Part shown: piece by piece, positions 15,181-22,462 of the stretch | Numbering within the stretch: position 1 is the stretch's first letter | How the letters are laid out: each line of letters starts with the position of its first letter | Source: an uncultured Clostridia bacterium | Lineage (GTDB): Bacteria > Bacillota > Clostridia > CAKSNL01 > HGM11501 | Assembly: GCA_934476235.1 (NCBI GenBank) | Contig: CAKSNL010000004.1 | Location: 186,001-250,000, forward strand | Direction: 5' to 3' | Length of the DNA stretch: 64,000 nucleotides | Translations under genes and position numbers: made by a program | The notes under the pieces: generated by a model | What the model saw: only the letters and a program-made list of their open reading frames with translations | What the model was told of the DNA's origin: nothing | Databases searched by the model: none

Positions 15181-16205
15181 TAAAAATTTTCTCGCAAAGA
15201 GAAACATTCCGGAAAATGCAAGAATCTGCGACGTAAAAAACGCTCCGTTTGAAATTAACGGTGTGTTTTTCGCTGACGGTCACTTTGTGAGAATGCCCGA
15301 AGAGGATGCAAAAAAGGTGAATGAGGGCGTATATGGACTTTACGCCTGCACCGCGGGCGGAAGAGTGAGGTTTTCGACCGACTCTGAGTTTATTGCGCTG
15401 ATTGCGGATTTGAATTCGGTGTTCCCGATGGGGCACGCGCCTTATGTGCTTTCCGCCGGATTTGACATATACCGCGACAATGAATATTTTAGGACCGTTC
15501 AGCCGCCGCTTGACTTTTCGCTCGGAATGTACACATCGCTTCTGGAAACGGACGGTAAAATGCACTCGTACACAGTCGTTATGCCGTGCTACGGCGGTGT
15601 GCGCTCGCTCTCTGTCGGTATCGGCGAGGGAGCACGGCTTAAAAGCCCGGAGCCGTTTCGCGACAGCGCGCCGGTTATTTACTACGGCTCGTCAATAACG
15701 CAAGGGGGCTGCGCCTCGCGCCCGGGTCTTGCGTATCAGGAGCTTATAGCCCGCCGGCTCGGCAAGGACTATATCAATCTTGGCTTTTCGGGAAGCGCGA
15801 GGGGCGAAGAATATATGGCGCATTACATAAACGGAGTGATTAAGGAGACGGGGGCGGACGTTTTCTGCTATGACTATGACCATAACGCGCCGGTATATGA
15901 GCATCTTTCTAAATACTCACGAGCCGTTTTTCAAGATCATCCGCGCGGAAAATCCGGACCTTCCGGTCATCATGGTTTCAAAGCCCAATCCTATTGGGGA
16001 GGCAGACAAAAAGCGGCGCGATGTAATTAAGGCAACCTATGAAAACACACTCGCTTCGGGCGATAAGAACGTTTACTTTATTGACGGGGCGGACCTTAAC
16101 GTGACGGGCGACGCGACGGTTGACGGCTGCCACCCGAACGATTTGGGATTTTACCGCATGGCGGAAAAAATAGGCGATGCAATAGAAAAAATCGGACTCA
16201 TCTGA
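15161..16205 (+). pseudogene. SGNH/GDSL hydrolase interrupted by a +1 frameshift
   Basis: The first frame (15161 to about 15910) encodes an N-terminal beta-sandwich-like region and the SGNH block I GSSITQGGCASRPG with the catalytic Ser, then YDYDHNAPVYEHL. The homologous continuation NTHEPFFKIIRAENPDLPVIMVSKP and the block V DGCHPNDLGF with catalytic Asp/His are encoded in the next frame (to 16205). Removing one T from the CTTT at about 15904-15907 restores a single protein of about 347 residues. It may be a true inactivating mutation, a sequencing error or, less likely, programmed frameshifting. An intact product would be a carbohydrate esterase-like hydrolase. Confidence 0.82.
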
Positions 16206-16218
16206 GTCCGATTTTTTT
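16187..16218. terminator. bidirectional terminator
   Basis: AAAATCGGACTC and GAGTCCGATTTT form a 12-bp stem with loop ATCT, flanked by A and T runs. It lies between the converging SGNH hydrolase and deacetylase genes. Confidence 0.9.
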
Positions 16219-17023
16219 ACAGTTTTACCGTTTCGCCCGGGGCGATCTCGTGCTCTTTGCCCGTCGACGAATCAATGAAGCAGAGCTTATATGCCGTGGG
16301 ATTATAAACCTCTTTTTCGTCAAACGACTTAATGACATTTTTCCATGCGGTAACATAGTCGTAAATTTCGATATTCGTTGCATACCATATATCGCTGCGG
16401 TTTGCCGCCTTGTCTAAGAAGCTCTCGATCATGTCCCAGTTATTGTTGTTGTCAAATTCGTAGGAGTGCCCCCAGAGGTAGAAAAGTGCGGGGGGAAAGT
16501 CCGCATTCTCTGCGGTAAAGCGCTCCCAAAGGTCAGGAAGTGCCTTGTCGTTGTGATGGCATGTAGGGTTTAACTCCATCCAGCGCCGGGGAAGGTTAAA
16601 GTTATGGGTCGAACGCACCGTCCTTGAGTAAACGATTCCGCATGAGGACGCGCCCGATATCACACGCTCGTTATATTCGCCGTAGGCATATGCCATTCCG
16701 CGCACTATTCTGCCTGCGGTTTTTTCTAAATTTCGGCGGTCATCCACAACCTCTTTTATTATCTCGGGATCGTTAAGGTCCGCGATGTGGAGGTGGTAAA
16801 GTCCGTGAACCGCAACCTCCATTCCGGAGTCAAGATAGACCTTGGTTATCTCTTCTCCGGTCAGCCTTCCGGGGCTGTCGATCCAGGCGGAATTTAAGTT
16901 AAACGTGCCCTTTATTTTGCGCCCCGCCATTAATCCGACAAGTCTTTTGTCGGCAGTGACACCGTCGTCATAGCTCATGGTAAAGGCTTTTTTCAAAAAG
17001 CCGGGATATCTTAAATACAGCAT
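16217..17023 (-). CDS. polysaccharide deacetylase-family protein
   Basis: The 268-residue protein has the NodB-type motif 1 MSYDDG (catalytic and metal Asp pair), motif 2 VAVHGLYHLH (His metal ligands) and a later LWGHSYEF segment. It has no signal peptide, so it is predicted to be cytosolic and to act on small glycans or other amide substrates rather than on peptidoglycan. The start ATG has AAGGGGG 8 nt upstream. It converges on the frameshifted SGNH hydrolase, and both are the type of enzyme used in glycan deacetylation. Confidence 0.83.
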   Translation of the reverse strand: MLYLRYPGFLKKAFTMSYDDGVTADKRLVGLMAGRKIKGTFNLNSAWIDSPGRLTGEEITKVYLDSGMEVAVHGLYHLHIADLNDPEIIKEVVDDRRNLEKTAGRIVRGMAYAYGEYNERVISGASSCGIVYSRTVRSTHNFNLPRRWMELNPTCHHNDKALPDLWERFTAENADFPPALFYLWGHSYEFDNNNNWDMIESFLDKAANRSDIWYATNIEIYDYVTAWKNVIKSFDEKEVYNPTAYKLCFIDSSTGKEHEIAPGETVKL

Positions 17024-17116
17024 AATTTTCCCCCTTATATTTTTAGTTGATTATAGCACCGTTTCATTGTGCCGTCAAGCATAATTTCGGCAAAAAATAT
17101 ACGGTGAACGACATTT

Positions 17117-17146
17117 TTGGCACTCTCTTATATAGAGTGCTAAAAT
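17117..17146 (+). promoter_or_regulatory. CIRCE operator overlapping a sigma-A promoter
   Basis: TTGGCACTC (17117-17125), nine bases, then GAGTGCTAA (17135-17143) match the HrcA-binding CIRCE inverted repeat with one mismatch. TTGGCA can also serve as the -35 box and TAAAAT (17141-17146) as the -10 box with an 18-bp spacer, so bound HrcA would directly block the polymerase. The operator lies 187 nt before hsp20. A second possible -10 (TATAAT, 17194-17199) lies downstream without a good -35 box. Confidence 0.9.
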
Positions 17147-17263
17147 TAACGGTTTGTTCACAAAAGTTAAATAATATTGTACCGGTTTTTGAGTATAATG
17201 ATAACTGTAATAAGGAGGAGGGCAAAAAGAAAAGCCTTCCGGAATAAAAAAGAGGTAATCCCA

Positions 17264-17284
17264 ATGGAACAGACAAATAAATGA
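17264..17284 (+). other. six-codon leader ORF upstream of hsp20
   Basis: An ATG with GAGGTAA 5 nt upstream opens a tiny reading frame encoding MEQTNK in the hsp20 leader, ending 45 nt before the hsp20 start. It may be fortuitous or may influence translation of hsp20. Confidence 0.25.
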
Positions 17285-17329
17285 AAATCAAAGTAAAATC
17301 AAAGTTCAAAATATTCGGAGGTAATTTAT

Positions 17330-17767
17330 ATGTTAAGAAAGAATTCTCTCACAAATTATAATCCCTTTAACGATATGGCGGAAATGGAAAAAAGGTTCTT
17401 CGGCGAGCCGTTTGACTTCTTCAAGACGGGCGGTCTTGACGAATTTAAGACAGACATCAAGGACGAGGGCGACAAGTTTGTTCTCATTGCCGATATGCCG
17501 GGATTTTCGAAGGAGGACATCAAGATTGATGTCGATTCCGATGTTCTGACCGTCAGCGCGGAGCGTCACTCCGAGCATGAGGATAAGGATAAGAAAGGCA
17601 AGTACATCCGCTGCGAGAGGTCGTACGGCTCATATCAGAGGAGCTTTGACATAAGCGGAGTCAAGACCGAGGACATCAAGGCAAAATACGAAAACGGCGT
17701 TCTGACTCTTGATATGCCGAAAAAGACGGAAACCATTGAAGGCAAGCGCCGTCTTGCAATTGAATAA
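17330..17767 (+). CDS. Hsp20 small heat-shock protein
   Basis: The 145-residue protein has an alpha-crystallin domain from about residue 38 to 135. It contains the conserved KVLIADMPGFSKEDIKIDV-like strand and the KYENGVLTLDMPKK C-terminal signature with a KKTE tail. It holds unfolding proteins in the cytosol during heat stress without using ATP. The ribosome site GGAGG lies 9 nt upstream. The CIRCE operator in the long leader implies HrcA control, so expression should rise with heat. A strong terminator follows. Confidence 0.95.
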   Translation: MLRKNSLTNYNPFNDMAEMEKRFFGEPFDFFKTGGLDEFKTDIKDEGDKFVLIADMPGFSKEDIKIDVDSDVLTVSAERHSEHEDKDKKGKYIRCERSYGSYQRSFDISGVKTEDIKAKYENGVLTLDMPKKTETIEGKRRLAIE

Positions 17768-17779
17768 TTCTTCTCCCCC

Positions 17780-17814
17780 AAAAAGGACGGTCAAAATTTT
17801 GACCGTCCTTTTTT
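17780..17814 (+). terminator. hsp20 terminator
   Basis: AAAAAGGACGGTCAAAA pairs perfectly with TTTTGACCGTCCTTTTT. Confidence 0.92.
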
Positions 17815-17868
17815 AGTATATTTTTTTGCCGTATGATAAAATATATTCCTGAAAGGATGCTGATAAAT

Positions 17869-18708
17869 ATGTTTTTGGTGACGGATGCCGCGGTCAAAAA
17901 ATTCAGAGAATATTTGTGCAATGAAGAAAAAAGCGAGAATACGGTGGAAAAATACATGCGTGATATTTTGCATTTCGTACGTTTTTTAAATGGCAAAGAG
18001 GTCACTAAGGAAAAAGCAATTTCCTATAAAAAGGAGCTTTGCAAAAGCTATGCGCCGAGAAGCGTGAATTCGATGCTTTCGTCGGTCAACGCGTTTTTTG
18101 CGTTTTCGGAAAGGGGCGACCTTAAGGTAAAGACCTTAAAAATCAGCCCGCAGATTTTTGCCGACAGGGAAAGGGAGCTTGAAAAAAGCGAGTACGAAAG
18201 ACTTGTAGCATCGGCAAAAAAACACGGCGACGAGAGACTTTGTCTTTTGATGCAGACGATGGCGGGCACGGGAATCAGAGTTTCCGAGCTTTGCTTCATC
18301 ACCTGCGAGGCGGTAAAGCGGGGAAAAGCGGTAGTCGTGTTAAAGGGCAGGGTGCGCACGGTGTTTCTTCCGGGGAAGCTTTGCGCAATGCTTAAGGATT
18401 ACGCAAAAAAACGCGGAATAAAAAAAGGCTCCGTTTTCATATCGAAAAACGGAGCACCGCTCGAGCGCAGAAACATTTGGAAAATGCTTAAAAATCTTTG
18501 TGAAAAAGCGGGCGTCGCAAGGGAAAAGGTGTTCCCGCACAATTTGAGGCACCTTTTTGCAAGAACCTATTACTCGGCGAGAAAGGATATAGTAAGACTG
18601 TCCGACATACTCGGTCACGCGAGCGTCAACACAACGAGGATATACACCGCGGAGTCCGGCAGAGTGCACCTTCGCCAGATACAGAATCTCGGGCTTCTTT
18701 TGTGCTGA
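17869..18708 (+). CDS. tyrosine recombinase (Xer/integrase family)
   Basis: The protein of 279 residues has an N-terminal SAM-like core-binding domain (residues about 5-85) and a C-terminal catalytic domain. All active-site residues are visible: Arg in GTGIRVSEL, Lys in VLKGRVRT, His and Arg in HNLRHLFA, His in LGHASVNTT and the nucleophile Tyr in TRIYTAE. The ATG at 17869 follows AAAGGA; the upstream ATG at 17833 lacks a ribosome site. Size and motifs fit the Xer group rather than large phage integrases. Two inverted dif-like palindromes lie 8 and 212 bp downstream, making it the probable recombinase for those sites. Confidence 0.92.
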   Translation: MFLVTDAAVKKFREYLCNEEKSENTVEKYMRDILHFVRFLNGKEVTKEKAISYKKELCKSYAPRSVNSMLSSVNAFFAFSERGDLKVKTLKISPQIFADRERELEKSEYERLVASAKKHGDERLCLLMQTMAGTGIRVSELCFITCEAVKRGKAVVVLKGRVRTVFLPGKLCAMLKDYAKKRGIKKGSVFISKNGAPLERRNIWKMLKNLCEKAGVAREKVFPHNLRHLFARTYYSARKDIVRLSDILGHASVNTTRIYTAESGRVHLRQIQNLGLLLC

Positions 18709-18715
18709 AAAAAAC

Positions 18716-18735
18716 GGCATAATGTTAATTATGTC
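18716..18735 (+). repeat. left dif-like recombination site candidate
   Basis: The site reads GCATAA-TGTTAA-TTATGT with two flanking bases. Its arms match the inner arms of Xer dif sites (E. coli dif has GCATAA, a 6-bp centre and TTATGT). An 18-bp stretch (18718-18735) is an exact inverted copy of 18926-18943. The central TGTTAA is not palindromic and so gives the site a direction, opposite to that of the right site. Confidence 0.6.
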
Positions 18736-18775
18736 GCCCTGAATTAAAGATTTTATCAATATTTGTATATACATA

Positions 18776-18804
18776 AGTATATCATTCATCCGTTTTTTTG
18801 TCAA
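18776..18804 (-). promoter_or_regulatory. promoter inside the candidate invertible segment
   Basis: On the minus strand TTGACA (18804-18799) and TATACT (18781-18776) are separated by exactly 17 bp. In the orientation present here it fires leftward, antisense to the end of the recombinase gene. No gene on the left is in the sense direction. If the segment flips, it would fire rightward toward the glycine-riboswitch transporter. Confidence 0.7.
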
Positions 18805-18828
18805 TAAAATTGTTTAAGGCACGGTTTT

Positions 18829-18868
18829 AAGACCGGAGGACTTCCATATTTAAGCCCCGGTCTTTTTT
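18829..18868 (+). terminator. terminator inside the candidate invertible segment
   Basis: AAGACCGG and CCGGTCTT form an 8-bp stem with a 20-nt loop followed by TTTTTT. It acts rightward in the present orientation, so read-through from the recombinase side would stop before the right repeat. Confidence 0.75.
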
Positions 18869-18920
18869 GCGTGGTTATTTTGGCATTATCGGACCAGCGT
18901 CAAAGATAAATGCCAAGGGG

Positions 18921-18950
18921 GTTATGACATAATTAACATTATGTCATAAC
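18921..18950 (-). repeat. right dif-like recombination site candidate
   Basis: Perfect 12-bp arms GTTATGACATAA and TTATGTCATAAC flank a 6-bp centre TTAACA, which is the complement of the centre of the left site. The 30-bp layout with about 12-6-12 symmetry is that of an Xer recombinase site. A further half-site-like TTATGTTAAT follows immediately (18951-18960). A plain operator is the alternative reading. Confidence 0.6.
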
Positions 18951-18957
18951 TTATGTT

Positions 18958-18977
18958 AATAAGGCTCATGCCTTATT
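18958..18977. terminator. small stem-loop right of the dif-like site
   Basis: AATAAGGC and GCCTTATT with loop TCAT form a perfect 8-bp stem. T residues after it are few, so termination is uncertain. Confidence 0.35.
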
Positions 18978-18993
18978 ATAAATTGTTCCTTCT

Positions 18994-19057
18994 GTCCGGA
19001 GCCGGGTGTGCGAAAGGGTGGGCCCCCTTTCGCACGGTAAAAAACCCGGCTCCGGAC
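18994..19057. repeat. long two-tier GC-rich palindrome (REP-like)
   Basis: A perfect 14-bp stem (GTCCGGAGCCGGGT with ACCCGGCTCCGGAC) encloses a perfect 11-bp stem (GTGCGAAAGGG with CCCTTTCGCAC), with 6 nt in the loop and an 8-nt A-rich bulge on one side. It is much more GC-rich than its surroundings. It lacks a strong T tract. It may be a repetitive palindromic element or a transcription barrier between the recombinase region and the glycine operon. Confidence 0.6.
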
Positions 19058-19074
19058 GCATTTTAAAAAATTTG

Positions 19075-19103
19075 TTGACAAATGGGGAAAAATGTGCTAC
19101 TCT
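19075..19103 (+). promoter_or_regulatory. promoter of the glycine riboswitch-AGCS unit
   Basis: TTGACA (19075-19080) and TACTCT (19098-19103) are separated by 17 bp, with the -10 box a weak match. Confidence 0.7.
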
Positions 19104-19117
19104 TAAGAAAGTTAAAT

Positions 19118-19299
19118 ATTGACCCGTGGAAGTTTCCGGATAAAACCGGAGATGAAGGGAACTTCGGAGAACCTCATTAAATTGAGTGCCGAAGGGGCAA
19201 GGCGTATTTTGCGCCGAAACTCTCAGGCAAAAGGACGAAGCGCGTTAATTTTTTAACGCCTTTTTTGAAGTTGCCGACCCCGGGTCGGCGACTTTTTTT
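19118..19299 (+). promoter_or_regulatory. glycine riboswitch with double terminator
   Basis: The aptamer core is clear: GGAGAACC (19166), GTGCCGAAGGGGCAA (19187) and CTCTCAGGCAAAAGGAC (19220-19236). Only one full aptamer is present; the upstream helix (GAAGTTTCCGG...CCGGAG...GGAACTTC) may be the ghost partner seen in singlet glycine riboswitches. Two terminators follow: GCGTTAA/TTAACGC with T6 (19242-19266), and GTTGCCGACC/GGTCGGCGAC with T7 (19268-19299). Glycine would control read-through into the transporter gene; the sign of control is inferred as repression. Confidence 0.93.
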
Positions 19300-19315
19300 A
19301 TCGGAGGCTTTAATA

Positions 19316-20770
19316 ATGAACACACAGGCAGGAAATTTGGATTTCATGGACAAACTTGACGCGGTGCTTGGAAAGATTGACAGCTATGTTTGGGGAGTGC
19401 CGCTTATCGTGCTTATCCTGGCGGTCGGTCTTTTGCTCACTGTAAGGACCGGGTTTATTCAGGTAAGGCACCTTCCCAAGGCTCTTCGTTATATGCTTAA
19501 GAACGAAGAGGACGGCGAGGGCGACGTTACAAGCTTCGGAGCGCTCTGCACGGCGCTTTCGGCAACGATCGGAACAGGCAACATCGTCGGTGTCGCAACG
19601 GCGATCGCAGCCGGCGGTCCCGGCGCGCTCTTCTGGATGGAGGTTGCGGCGTTTTTGGGCATGGCAACGAAATATTCAGAGGGTCTTCTGGCGGTTAAGT
19701 ACAGAGAGATTGACTCGGACGGCAGTGTTTTGGGAGGTCCGTTTTACTACATTGAAAAGGGAATGGGCAAGAACTGGAAGTGGCTTGCGGTCATCTTCGC
19801 AATTTTCGGAATGCTCGTCGGCATTTTGGGCATCGGAACGATGACGCAAATTAACGGCATCACAGCAGCGGTTCAGAATTTCTTTGACCCGGACAAGGCA
19901 ATGACGGCGTTTAACATAGGCAAGCACAGCTATGCCTGGCCGACGGTCATTTCGGGTGTATTGGTAACGCTCTTTGCGGCGCTCGTAATAATCGGCGGAA
20001 TCAAGAGGATTGCCAAGGTTTCCGAGATCATCGTGCCCTTTATGGCGGTCGTTTACTTCGTGTGCGGACTTATCTTAATAATCTGCAACATTACGAAGGT
20101 GCCCTCGGCAGTTGTTTTAGTCGTTCAGAGCGCGTTTTCGCCTAAGGCGGCGCTTGGCGGTGCCATTGGTATCACGATTCAGAGCGCAATGAGAAACGGT
20201 ATCGCGCGCGGCATATTCTCCAATGAGTCCGGTATCGGATCGGCTCCCATTGCAGCGGCAGCGGCAAAGACAAAGGAGCCTGTGCGCCAGGGTCTTGTAT
20301 GCATGACGGGAACGTTTTTGGATACTATCGTAATCTGCACCATCACGGGTCTTTCAATAGTTCTGACAGGCTCTCACGTTCCGGCGATGGACAAAACACT
20401 GGAGGGCGTTGAGATAACCACCCGTGCGTTCACCGAGGGGCTTCCCTTCTCGAACAACATCTGCGCGTTTCTTTTGATGGTGTGCCTGGTATTTTTCGCA
20501 TTCACAACTATCCTTGGCTGGGACTACTATTCCGAAAAGTGCCTTCAGTACCTTGTGGGAAACAAGAAAAAAGCGCTTATGACCTTCAGAGTTTTATACA
20601 TACTCGCTGTTTTCTGCGGTCCCTATTTAAAGGTTTCGTTTGTGTGGACGCTTGCCGACATCGTTAACGGACTTATGGCGTTCCCGAACCTTATCGCGCT
20701 CTTTGCATTGAGCCCGGTTGTGGCAAAGGAAACGAAGGACTATATAAACAGGATAAAGACGTTAAAGTAA
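19316..20770 (+). CDS. alanine/glycine:cation symporter (AGCS family)
   Basis: The protein of 484 residues has about ten to twelve membrane spans and AGCS signatures: GDVTSFGALCTALSATIGTGNIVGVATAI and GIARGIFSNESGIGSAPIAAAAAKT. It takes up alanine or glycine with sodium or protons. The ATG at 19316 has CGGAGG about 8 nt upstream; an upstream in-frame TTG at 19265 lies in the terminator hairpin and is rejected. The glycine riboswitch just before it makes glycine the likely physiological substrate. The candidate invertible promoter lies about 500 bp upstream. Confidence 0.95.
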   Translation: MNTQAGNLDFMDKLDAVLGKIDSYVWGVPLIVLILAVGLLLTVRTGFIQVRHLPKALRYMLKNEEDGEGDVTSFGALCTALSATIGTGNIVGVATAIAAGGPGALFWMEVAAFLGMATKYSEGLLAVKYREIDSDGSVLGGPFYYIEKGMGKNWKWLAVIFAIFGMLVGILGIGTMTQINGITAAVQNFFDPDKAMTAFNIGKHSYAWPTVISGVLVTLFAALVIIGGIKRIAKVSEIIVPFMAVVYFVCGLILIICNITKVPSAVVLVVQSAFSPKAALGGAIGITIQSAMRNGIARGIFSNESGIGSAPIAAAAAKTKEPVRQGLVCMTGTFLDTIVICTITGLSIVLTGSHVPAMDKTLEGVEITTRAFTEGLPFSNNICAFLLMVCLVFFAFTTILGWDYYSEKCLQYLVGNKKKALMTFRVLYILAVFCGPYLKVSFVWTLADIVNGLMAFPNLIALFALSPVVAKETKDYINRIKTLK

Positions 20771-20804
20771 AAAAGTCCCGCCGAAAGGCGGGACTTTTAT
20801 TTTT
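20770..20804. terminator. bidirectional terminator after AGCS gene
   Basis: AAAAGTCCCGCC and GGCGGGACTTTT form a 12-bp stem with a GAAA tetraloop. The stem overlaps the stop region of the converging AraC-type gene. Confidence 0.92.
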
Positions 20805-21573
20805 CGGTTTTTCGGTAGGCTAAGGGAGTTTTGCCGGTTGCGGTGCGAAAGGTCTTGATGAAATAGCTTAAATCGGCAAACCCGCATAAGTATGCAATCG
20901 TTTTGATAGAGGCTGAGTTGTATTCAAGAAGCGTTTTCGCGCGGTTTATGCGGTATTCCTTAAGGGTCTGCATCACGGTCATTCCCGTGATCTGAGGATA
21001 TTTTCTGGTTAAGTAAAACTCCGTCACGCCGGTGCCCTTTGAAATGTCCGTTATGGTGAGCTGGCTTTGAATGTTCTTTTCGATAAAGTTATTTATGAGC
21101 GCTATTTTGCTCGTTCTTTTTTCAAACACACTGTCAAGCAGCCTCACCGTCCAGTCCATACAGAGCGAGGAGCACATCGGAGCAGACTCGGTCGCACGGC
21201 AGGCGGAAATCAAAAGGTCCGTATCGTCCGAAAGGGACGCCGGAGCTTTAAAAAAGAGGTAGTCTCCTATTCCGTAGTAATCCAAAAGGCTCTCTCCGCT
21301 TGAAAACGTGAGCCACATGGTGGAAAATGTGCCGCCTGCGGATTTATAGGAGTGCGGAGCGTTCATTCTTGTGAAAAGCCCGTCTCCCGGTTCCAGTATC
21401 CTTTTTTCCGTGCCGGCGGTAAAAAAACCGGAGCCGTTTGTGACCCAGATAAACTGATTTGACCCTATCCCTGTTTTTCTGCGGTCAATATCCTCCTGCT
21501 CCTCCCACCCTCCGATGGTGAGCGGAATAAAAGGAAGGCTTTTGTAAAGCCCCGGAATGTAGTTTGCATACAT
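20797..21573 (-). CDS. AraC-family transcriptional regulator
   Basis: The 258-residue protein has an N-terminal cupin-like sensor region (residues about 20-130, with LEPGDGLFTRMNAPHSYK) and two C-terminal HTH motifs of the AraC type (LTITDISKGTGVTEFYLTRKYP and IKTIAYLCGFADLSYFIKTF). I chose the ATG at 21573 because the earlier GTG at 21582 is part of the GAGGTGG ribosome site. Cupin AraC regulators usually sense sugars or glycans; no adjacent target operon shares its strand. The nearest divergent gene is proB, an unlikely target. Confidence 0.92.
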   Translation of the reverse strand: MYANYIPGLYKSLPFIPLTIGGWEEQEDIDRRKTGIGSNQFIWVTNGSGFFTAGTEKRILEPGDGLFTRMNAPHSYKSAGGTFSTMWLTFSSGESLLDYYGIGDYLFFKAPASLSDDTDLLISACRATESAPMCSSLCMDWTVRLLDSVFEKRTSKIALINNFIEKNIQSQLTITDISKGTGVTEFYLTRKYPQITGMTVMQTLKEYRINRAKTLLEYNSASIKTIAYLCGFADLSYFIKTFRTATGKTPLAYRKTEK

Positions 21574-21635
21574 ACTTACCACCTCTTTATAACAGTATAG
21601 CCGAAAATATGCCCCCGGTCAAGTGAAATTGCCTA

Positions 21636-21664
21636 TTGAAAAAAGGACGGAATAATGGTAAAAT
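21636..21664 (+). promoter_or_regulatory. promoter of proBAC
   Basis: TTGAAA (21636-21641) and TAAAAT (21659-21664) are separated by 17 bp, 24 bp before the proB ATG. Confidence 0.7.
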
Positions 21665-21688
21665 ATTAAAAAAGAAGGATGTGTTAAT

Positions 21689-22462
21689 ATGAAGATGGTT
21701 GTCAAGGTCGGCACGTCAACGCTGGCGCATGCGACCGGAAGACTCAACATAAGAAGAATAGAAAGTCTTTGCAAGGTGCTTTCGGACCTTAAGAACGAGG
21801 GGCATGAAATTATTTTGGTTTCATCGGGAGCCATCGGAATGGGAGTCGGCAAGATCGGGCTTTCCGAGCGCCCCAAAGACATTCCGGGAAAGCAGGCGGC
21901 GGCAGCGGTCGGTCAGTGCGAGCTTATGTATACATATGACAAGCTTTTTTCCGAGTACAGTCACACGGTCGCACAGATACTTATCACTGCGGCGGACATA
22001 GAGGACGGGGCGAGAAAGGAAAATTTCCACAACACGATAGAGCGCCTTTTGGCTCTTTCGGTGATTCCCGTTATCAATGAGAACGACACCGTTGCGACCG
22101 AGGAGATAAAAATCGGAGATAACGACACACTCTCCGCGGTCGTTTCCGCAAGCATCGGCGCGGATCTTTTGGTGCTTTTGACCGATATTGACGGACTTTA
22201 CGACAAAAATCCGAAGGACGATCCCTCCGCAGTCTTAATAGAAGAAGTGGACGAGATAACCGATGAGATAAAGGAGCTGGCAAGACCTTCGGAAAATGCT
22301 CTGGGCACTGGCGGAATGATTACGAAAATTTCCGCGGCATGCCTTGCGACGGAGTCAGGGTGTGACATGATAATCGCAAACGGCAAAAATCCCGAAATTC
22401 TTTATGATATTGCCAAAGGCAGGAGAGCAGGGACATTTTTCAGAAAGAAGGCGAAGATATGA
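21689..22462 (+). CDS. proB: glutamate 5-kinase (no PUA domain)
   Basis: The 257-residue protein covers the amino-acid kinase domain, with VVKVGTSTL, SSGAIGMG, NENDTV and GTGGMITKISAA motifs. It phosphorylates glutamate to glutamyl 5-phosphate, the first step of proline synthesis. It ends where the C-terminal PUA domain of about 100 residues would begin in the E. coli type, so it belongs to the short form. Its stop overlaps the proA start by 4 nt, implying coupled translation. Feedback inhibition by proline may still occur through the kinase domain. Confidence 0.96.
   Translation: MKMVVKVGTSTLAHATGRLNIRRIESLCKVLSDLKNEGHEIILVSSGAIGMGVGKIGLSERPKDIPGKQAAAAVGQCELMYTYDKLFSEYSHTVAQILITAADIEDGARKENFHNTIERLLALSVIPVINENDTVATEEIKIGDNDTLSAVVSASIGADLLVLLTDIDGLYDKNPKDDPSAVLIEEVDEITDEIKELARPSENALGTGGMITKISAACLATESGCDMIIANGKNPEILYDIAKGRRAGTFFRKKAKI

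Noticed and set aside
16217..17023. The deacetylase at 16217 as a cortex enzyme like the one at 43373.
   Set aside because: It has no signal peptide or lipobox and a different motif 1 (YDDG), so a cytosolic role is more likely.
17047..17247. Open frame of 66 codons upstream of hsp20.
   Set aside because: It runs across the CIRCE operator and promoter and has no ribosome site.
18340..18804. Antisense frame of 154 codons that could be transcribed by the promoter inside the candidate invertible segment.
   Set aside because: It is the shadow of the recombinase gene and its first codons overlap the promoter itself, so it cannot be translated from that transcript start.
19265..19315. TTG at 19265 as the start of the AGCS symporter.
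   Set aside because: It lies inside the riboswitch terminator hairpins; ATG 19316 has a proper ribosome site.
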